A program made the translations under genes and the position numbers. From Paenibacillaceae bacterium GAS479 (GTDB lineage Bacteria > Bacillota > Bacilli > Paenibacillales > Paenibacillaceae), in NCBI GenBank assembly GCA_900105225.1, contig LT629764.1, positions 4,546,501 to 4,610,500 on the forward strand: a stretch of DNA of 64,000 nt. The letters are read 5' to 3'. Each line of letters starts with the position of its first letter. Within the stretch, counting starts at the first letter, position 1. Of this stretch, positions 60,664 to 64,000 are shown one piece after another. A model generated the notes under the pieces. The model saw only the letters and a program-made list of their open reading frames with translations, ran no database searches and was not told the DNA's origin.

Positions 60664-61575
60664 GTGGCACTTAACTTTCATCAGCTACATATATTTCACA
60701 CCGTTGCCGAAAAAGGCAGCTTCTCGGCCGCAGCTCAAGCACTGCATATGACGCAGCCTGCCGTAACGATGCAGGTACAATCGCTTGAGGATTACCTTGG
60801 CACGAAGCTGCTGCTCCGCTCGACCAAACGGATCGAACTGACGGATGCGGGAAGCATCCTTATGCCTTACGCCAAGCGAAGCATAGATTTGATCCGGGAT
60901 ACAGATGCCGCGATGAGCCGATATGCAAGCGGTCTCAAGGGGAGGCTGCAGCTTGGAGCAAGTCTGACGATCGGTGAATATATCCTTCCGAGGTTGCTCG
61001 GACCTTTCAATAAAGAGCATTCGGATATTTCCATTCGCATGAAAGTTATGAATACAACTCAGATCATAGATCATATTCAAAACCATCAGCTTGATTTTGG
61101 ACTCGTTGAAGCACCTGTTACTCACCCGGATCTTCAAACTGAGCCCGTGCTGAGCGATGAGCTCCAACTGATCGTTGGACGGAGGCATCCGCTAGCCGGT
61201 CGGGGAGAAGTGCAGCTGCAGGAGGCGATCGGTTATCCACTTGTCCTTCGTGAGGAAGGCTCCGGCACCCGCCAGGTGATGGAGGATCAAATGATTTTAA
61301 AGTCGATTAACCCTTCTGATTTGCAAATCGTCATGGAGCTCGGCAGTACCGGGGCAATTAAGTCGGCGGTTGAAGCGGGGGTCGGCATGTCCTTTGTATC
61401 TGCTTCTTCCATAAAACATGAATTGTCGCTTGGCTTGCTAGAGACGGTGCGCATTACGGATGCGGATTTCAGCCGGGAGTTCTACTCGATCTTTTTAAAG
61501 TCGACGCTGCTCCCGCTTCCCGCTGTGTCGTTCTTGAATTTCTTGCGCGGGAGGGATTTGAACCAATGGCTTTGA
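60664..61575 (+). CDS. LysR family regulator, CysL/selenium-associated type
   Basis: 303 residues from a GTG with GAGGAGG 8 bases upstream. HTH: LHIFHTVAEKGSFSAAAQAL, HMTQPAVTMQVQSLEDYLGT. The effector domain (GRLQLGASLTIGEYILPRLL, LDFGLVEAPVTHPDLQTEPV, VLREEGSGTRQVMEDQMILK, VEAGVGMSFVSASSIKHEL) follows the CysL/YwfK and related sulfur- or selenium-linked LysR types. The effector is unknown. Its last 10 bases overlap the PHP gene, so both are co-expressed; the regulator may control that gene, although LysR targets are usually divergent. Confidence 0.9.
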   Translation: MALNFHQLHIFHTVAEKGSFSAAAQALHMTQPAVTMQVQSLEDYLGTKLLLRSTKRIELTDAGSILMPYAKRSIDLIRDTDAAMSRYASGLKGRLQLGASLTIGEYILPRLLGPFNKEHSDISIRMKVMNTTQIIDHIQNHQLDFGLVEAPVTHPDLQTEPVLSDELQLIVGRRHPLAGRGEVQLQEAIGYPLVLREEGSGTRQVMEDQMILKSINPSDLQIVMELGSTGAIKSAVEAGVGMSFVSASSIKHELSLGLLETVRITDADFSREFYSIFLKSTLLPLPAVSFLNFLRGRDLNQWL

Positions 61576-62417
61576 TTCTAGCAGATCTGCATCTTCATAC
61601 CACCGCCTCCGACGGAGTTGATGAACCTTCCGGAGTGGTACGGATTGCGGCCGAGCGAGGTCTTGCTGCGATTGCGATTACAGATCACGATACGATGGAC
61701 GGAGTTCAAGAGGCGGTTCATGAGGCGAAAAGGCTCGGTCTTATCGTTATTCCCGGCATTGAGCTCAGCACGGCTAGTGAAGGACGGGATATTCATGTGC
61801 TCGGTTATGGCATGGATCACTCGAATGTCCAGTGGCAAGAAAGGTTGCGTCTGCAGGGCAGTGTCCGGCAGCGCCGTAATGAGGCGCTGTTGAACAAGCT
61901 GAGAGAGCTCGGAATTGGTCTGACGCTGCAGGAGGTCGAAGCCGTAGCGTCTGCGGCGGGCGGTTCACCTGTAAGTCTTGGACGTCCGCATTTCGCAGCG
62001 GCGCTCGTAGCAAGTGGCGCCGCTGCGAGCATTAGGGATGCCTTTGATCGCTATCTTGGCGAAGGAGCTCCGGCTTATGTGAGCCAACCGCGGATTACAC
62101 CGGAGGAAGGCATTGCCTGGATTACCGAAGCTGGCGGCGTGCCGGTGCTCGCCCATCCTGGTTTGTACGGCCGGGACGAGCTGGTGGAGAGACTAGCCGT
62201 CGGCGGTTTGTTGAAGGGTATCGAAGCCCTTCACCCCGATCATAGCGAGGAGCAAGAGCGCAGTTATGCAGCTCTGGCGGAGCGTTATGAACTGCTAGTT
62301 ACCGGAGGCTCGGACTATCACGGCCGCAGGGGCAGTGAGCTACTGCACGGAGACGTCGGGGCGAGAGTTGTGGATGCGGCTCCGCTTTTGGAGCGGCTGA
62401 GTGGAGGTAGTAAGTAA
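61566..62417 (+). CDS. PHP-domain phosphoesterase (RNase AM/YciV type)
   Basis: 283 residues. The PHP motif set is intact: ADLHLHTTASDG, AITDHDTMDGV, IPGIELSTASEGRDIHVLGYG, VLAHPGLYG and TGGSDYHGRRG. These residues bind a three-metal cluster. Homologues (TrpH/YciV) hydrolyse 3',5'-nucleoside bisphosphates such as pAp and short RNA ends. pAp is a by-product of sulfate assimilation, which would fit a CysL-like LysR gene coupled upstream (inference). It overlaps that gene by 10 bases. Confidence 0.92.
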   Translation: MALILADLHLHTTASDGVDEPSGVVRIAAERGLAAIAITDHDTMDGVQEAVHEAKRLGLIVIPGIELSTASEGRDIHVLGYGMDHSNVQWQERLRLQGSVRQRRNEALLNKLRELGIGLTLQEVEAVASAAGGSPVSLGRPHFAAALVASGAAASIRDAFDRYLGEGAPAYVSQPRITPEEGIAWITEAGGVPVLAHPGLYGRDELVERLAVGGLLKGIEALHPDHSEEQERSYAALAERYELLVTGGSDYHGRRGSELLHGDVGARVVDAAPLLERLSGGSK

Positions 62418-62524
62418 GTTTGTGATGAGCTTGCTGGGAGTAGATATGGAGTAGGGGAAGTAGTTCTGTGGAAATAAATTGTTAGACTGAATTCTATCAA
62501 AACCTAAACTTAAGGAAAATAAAT

Positions 62525-62578
62525 AACATAAAGGGTTCCACATATTATGCATGACTAATATGTGGAACCCTTTATGTT
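62525..62578. terminator. 23-bp perfect inverted repeat, probable bidirectional terminator
   Basis: AACATAAAGGGTTCCACATATTA and its exact complement flank an 8-base loop, with T-rich ends. The stem is unusually long for a terminator. Confidence 0.7.
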
Positions 62579-62701
62579 TAACTATCGTGTCCCGTTAGTT
62601 CAGTCCTCGCTTTTTATTCCCCCCTTCCAAAACAGGAGAGTGTATCTTTTCGAAGCCTTAGGCATAAGCTCAATTATATCGTCTCTGAGAGGATGTTGTT
62701 C

Positions 62702-63583
62702 GTGTTTCCTTATCATTCGGGGATAAATCCAATTCCAAATCCTTATTACCGGTTTGTACCGCAGGGACAATACTATAACCCTTATTCCGAGGCAGGATGG
62801 TTTTGGTCGCATTATCCTATAGGATCGGAAGGAAATTTTCGGCATTCTGAGCGGCTTACTTTTGTCCTCGTGCATGGTTCCTGGGCTGATGCTCACTTTT
62901 GGGATGGCGTAGCTGCGGAACTGCGTAGTCAAGGGAACATAGTCTACACTCCAGAATACGCAGGCCATGGAACTGATCCAAATAAAAATGTCACTCATGC
63001 AATGATTACAAAATCAGTCGTTGATTATATTAGACACCTGAACCTGTACGATTTTATTCTCGTTGGGCACAGCTTTGGTGGAACAGTCATCCAAAAAGTT
63101 GCTGAACAGGTACCTGATCGTATTAAACGTTTAGTCTTCTGGGATGCGTTCGTATTAAATGACGGGGAATCGGTTATGGATGAGTTCCCGCCTCAAACGA
63201 GAAAAAGTTTTGAACAACTTAGAGCCATGTCGAATGACGATACAATCATGCTTCCGTTTGATTTGTTTCGATCTTTGTTCGTAAATACGGCCACCACCGA
63301 GGATGCCAAACTTTTTTATACAAGTGTAGCTCCAGAGCCTGCTAAACCGCTTTTTGAGAAACTGGATCTTAAAGCGTTCTACGCGCTACAAACCCCTAAA
63401 AGCTATGTATATTTCTATCAAGATAATGTATTTCCTCAAGGGGAAGGCTACGGTTGGAATCCCCACATGTCAATACGACTGGGTCTGTTCCGCCTGATCG
63501 TTGGCGATGGGGACCACTTTACAGATACACGCACAAGACCGGCTTATTTGGCACAGAAGATTTACGATGCGAGTCGGGATTGA
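62702..63583 (+). CDS. alpha/beta hydrolase
   Basis: About 293 residues. An unusual N-terminal segment rich in Tyr/Pro/Gly (PYYRFVPQGQYYNPYSEAGW) precedes the hydrolase fold: FVLVHGSWADAHFWDGVAAE, YTPEYAGHGTDP, FILVGHSFGGTVIQKVAEQV (nucleophile Ser in GHSFGG), and a C-terminal GDGDHFTDT with the catalytic His. The lid region (residues about 150-230) is helical. No signal peptide was recognised. The substrate is unknown. GAGAGG lies 9 bases before a GTG at 62702; an ATG three codons upstream sits on the ribosome site. Terminator follows. Confidence 0.85.
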   Translation: MFPYHSGINPIPNPYYRFVPQGQYYNPYSEAGWFWSHYPIGSEGNFRHSERLTFVLVHGSWADAHFWDGVAAELRSQGNIVYTPEYAGHGTDPNKNVTHAMITKSVVDYIRHLNLYDFILVGHSFGGTVIQKVAEQVPDRIKRLVFWDAFVLNDGESVMDEFPPQTRKSFEQLRAMSNDDTIMLPFDLFRSLFVNTATTEDAKLFYTSVAPEPAKPLFEKLDLKAFYALQTPKSYVYFYQDNVFPQGEGYGWNPHMSIRLGLFRLIVGDGDHFTDTRTRPAYLAQKIYDASRD

Positions 63584-63586
63584 TTC

Positions 63587-63618
63587 ACTCAAGCGTAAAC
63601 ATGCTTGAGTCTTTTTTT
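63587..63618 (+). terminator. terminator of the hydrolase gene
   Basis: ACTCAAGC-GTAAACAT-GCTTGAGT then CTTTTTTT. Confidence 0.9.
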
Positions 63619-63710
63619 GCGCACTTGAATCGAGCCGCAGCGGCTCCGACACTGCATTCAAGTAGTTAAAGCTACTTAAACTCTGTTCGCGGGCAGTCAA
63701 CGGTTACGTG

Positions 63711-63748
63711 AAAGGGGAATGTCCGCACTTATGCGGACATTCCCCTTT
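63711..63748. repeat. 16-bp perfect inverted repeat
   Basis: AAAGGGGAATGTCCGC-ACTTAT-GCGGACATTCCCCTTT lies 33 bases beyond the rqcH stop on its downstream side. It could end rqcH transcription, but a T-run is missing on both strands. Confidence 0.7.
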
Positions 63749-63780
63749 GGGCTGTAATATATATGGTAACCAATAATCAA

Positions 63781-64000
63781 CTAAGACTTGATCTCCGACG
63801 GCAATGCCTTGAGACGATTCTCGTCAGGCGTAATGAACAGCGTTTTTTGGTGGTCATAGATGACGAAACCGGGTTTGGCGCCGCTCGGTTTGTGCACATG
63901 GCGGATAAGGGTATAGTCGACTGGCACCATGCTGGAACTGCGCGCCTGGCTGTAATGAGCAGCGAGCATCGCTGCTTCCTCCAACGTCGAATCTCCGAAC
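63781..64000 (-). CDS. rqcH: Rqc2 homologue RqcH, C-terminal end (runs off the window)
   Basis: The last 72 codons of a leftward gene entering from the right edge. The sequence [20 protein letters not shown], then [20 protein letters not shown] and [16 protein letters not shown], is the NFACT-R domain at the end of RqcH (formerly fibronectin-binding protein, YloA). RqcH binds stalled 50S-peptidyl-tRNA complexes and recruits tRNA-Ala to add alanine tails for degradation. The rest of the protein lies outside the window. Confidence 0.9.
   Translation of the reverse strand, partial: FGDSTLEEAAMLAAHYSQARSSSMVPVDYTLIRHVHKPSGAKPGFVIYDHQKTLFITPDENRLKALPSEIKS

Overview
The window is a chromosomal segment of a moderately GC-rich, endospore-forming Firmicute. 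Its gene content and order point to Paenibacillus or a close relative. Evidence for this: a ccpA / ytxJ / acuC / acuA / acsA / tyrS / rpsD neighbourhood like that of Bacillus; Spo0E-like, VanZ-like, stalk-domain and SLH-domain proteins; ylaN, ylbF, ylbG, yugN and yktB homologues; and extracellular-looking small proteins with frequent TTG and GTG starts. No replication origin, rRNA operon, CRISPR array or intact insertion sequence was seen.

Layout. 1-2.1 kb: 5' end of an SLH-domain surface protein (leftward), an L,D-transpeptidase, a tiny Spo0E-like phosphatase and a VanZ-like membrane protein. 2.3-7.2 kb is the most unusual part: four paralogous small membrane-anchored proteins (leftward) share the anchor LVLFILLVIV and a short beta-like motif. 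They are interleaved with two decayed copies of a chemotaxis-receptor gene, a tRNA-Val and a streptothricin-acetyltransferase-like gene. Three of the four carry an AC-N16-CATA promoter pattern resembling late mother-cell sigma-K promoters. 7.7-10.6 kb: a small holin cassette, a lipoprotein, several very small proteins, a stalk-domain protein and a DUF1292 protein. 10.6-11.3 kb: a gene-free repeat island with three 37-38 bp repeats and five consecutive hairpins bracketed by an inverted repeat.

11.3-16.5 kb: a sulfatase module. A cytoplasmic type I sulfatase with CxPxR faces a divergent operon of two half-size ChrA transporters, a ROK regulator and a true formylglycine-generating enzyme. 16.6-26.4 kb: arginine/lysine decarboxylase, an MFS exporter, YktB, an unrecognised protein, a GNAT enzyme, 6-phosphogluconate dehydrogenase, shikimate kinase, an unusual EPSP synthase and a CoA-binding protein. 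26.5-30.2 kb: an EIICBA sugar permease coupled to its own Enzyme I. 30.3-37.7 kb: DJ-1 family protein, YtxJ, CcpA, MTA/SAH nucleosidase, and the acetyl-CoA synthetase control set acuC-acuA / acsA, with a likely cre site in front of acsA.

37.7-45.7 kb: a class A penicillin-binding protein with fibronectin domains, a T-box-controlled tyrosyl-tRNA synthetase with a TAC specifier, the NfeD/flotillin pair, and rpsD. 45.8-54.9 kb: a lipoprotein, M29 aminopeptidase, an HPr-like protein without the phosphorylatable His, YlaN, a Ca/H exchanger, an Asp23-family protein, FtsW, YugN, an M20 amidohydrolase, a CBS-pair protein and a self-regulated TetR. 55.2-64 kb: an XPB-type helicase overlapping its partner, YlbF and YlbG, a LysR regulator overlapping a PHP phosphoesterase, an alpha/beta hydrolase, and the 3' end of rqcH.

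Functional links. CcpA, the cre near acsA, EI/EIICBA and the HPr-like protein all belong to carbon catabolite control. AcuA/AcuC set the acetylation state of AcsA. FGE activates the neighbouring sulfatase, and the ROK protein is the probable local regulator. Start sites were mostly chosen by Shine-Dalgarno spacing, so several genes are shorter than their longest open frame.
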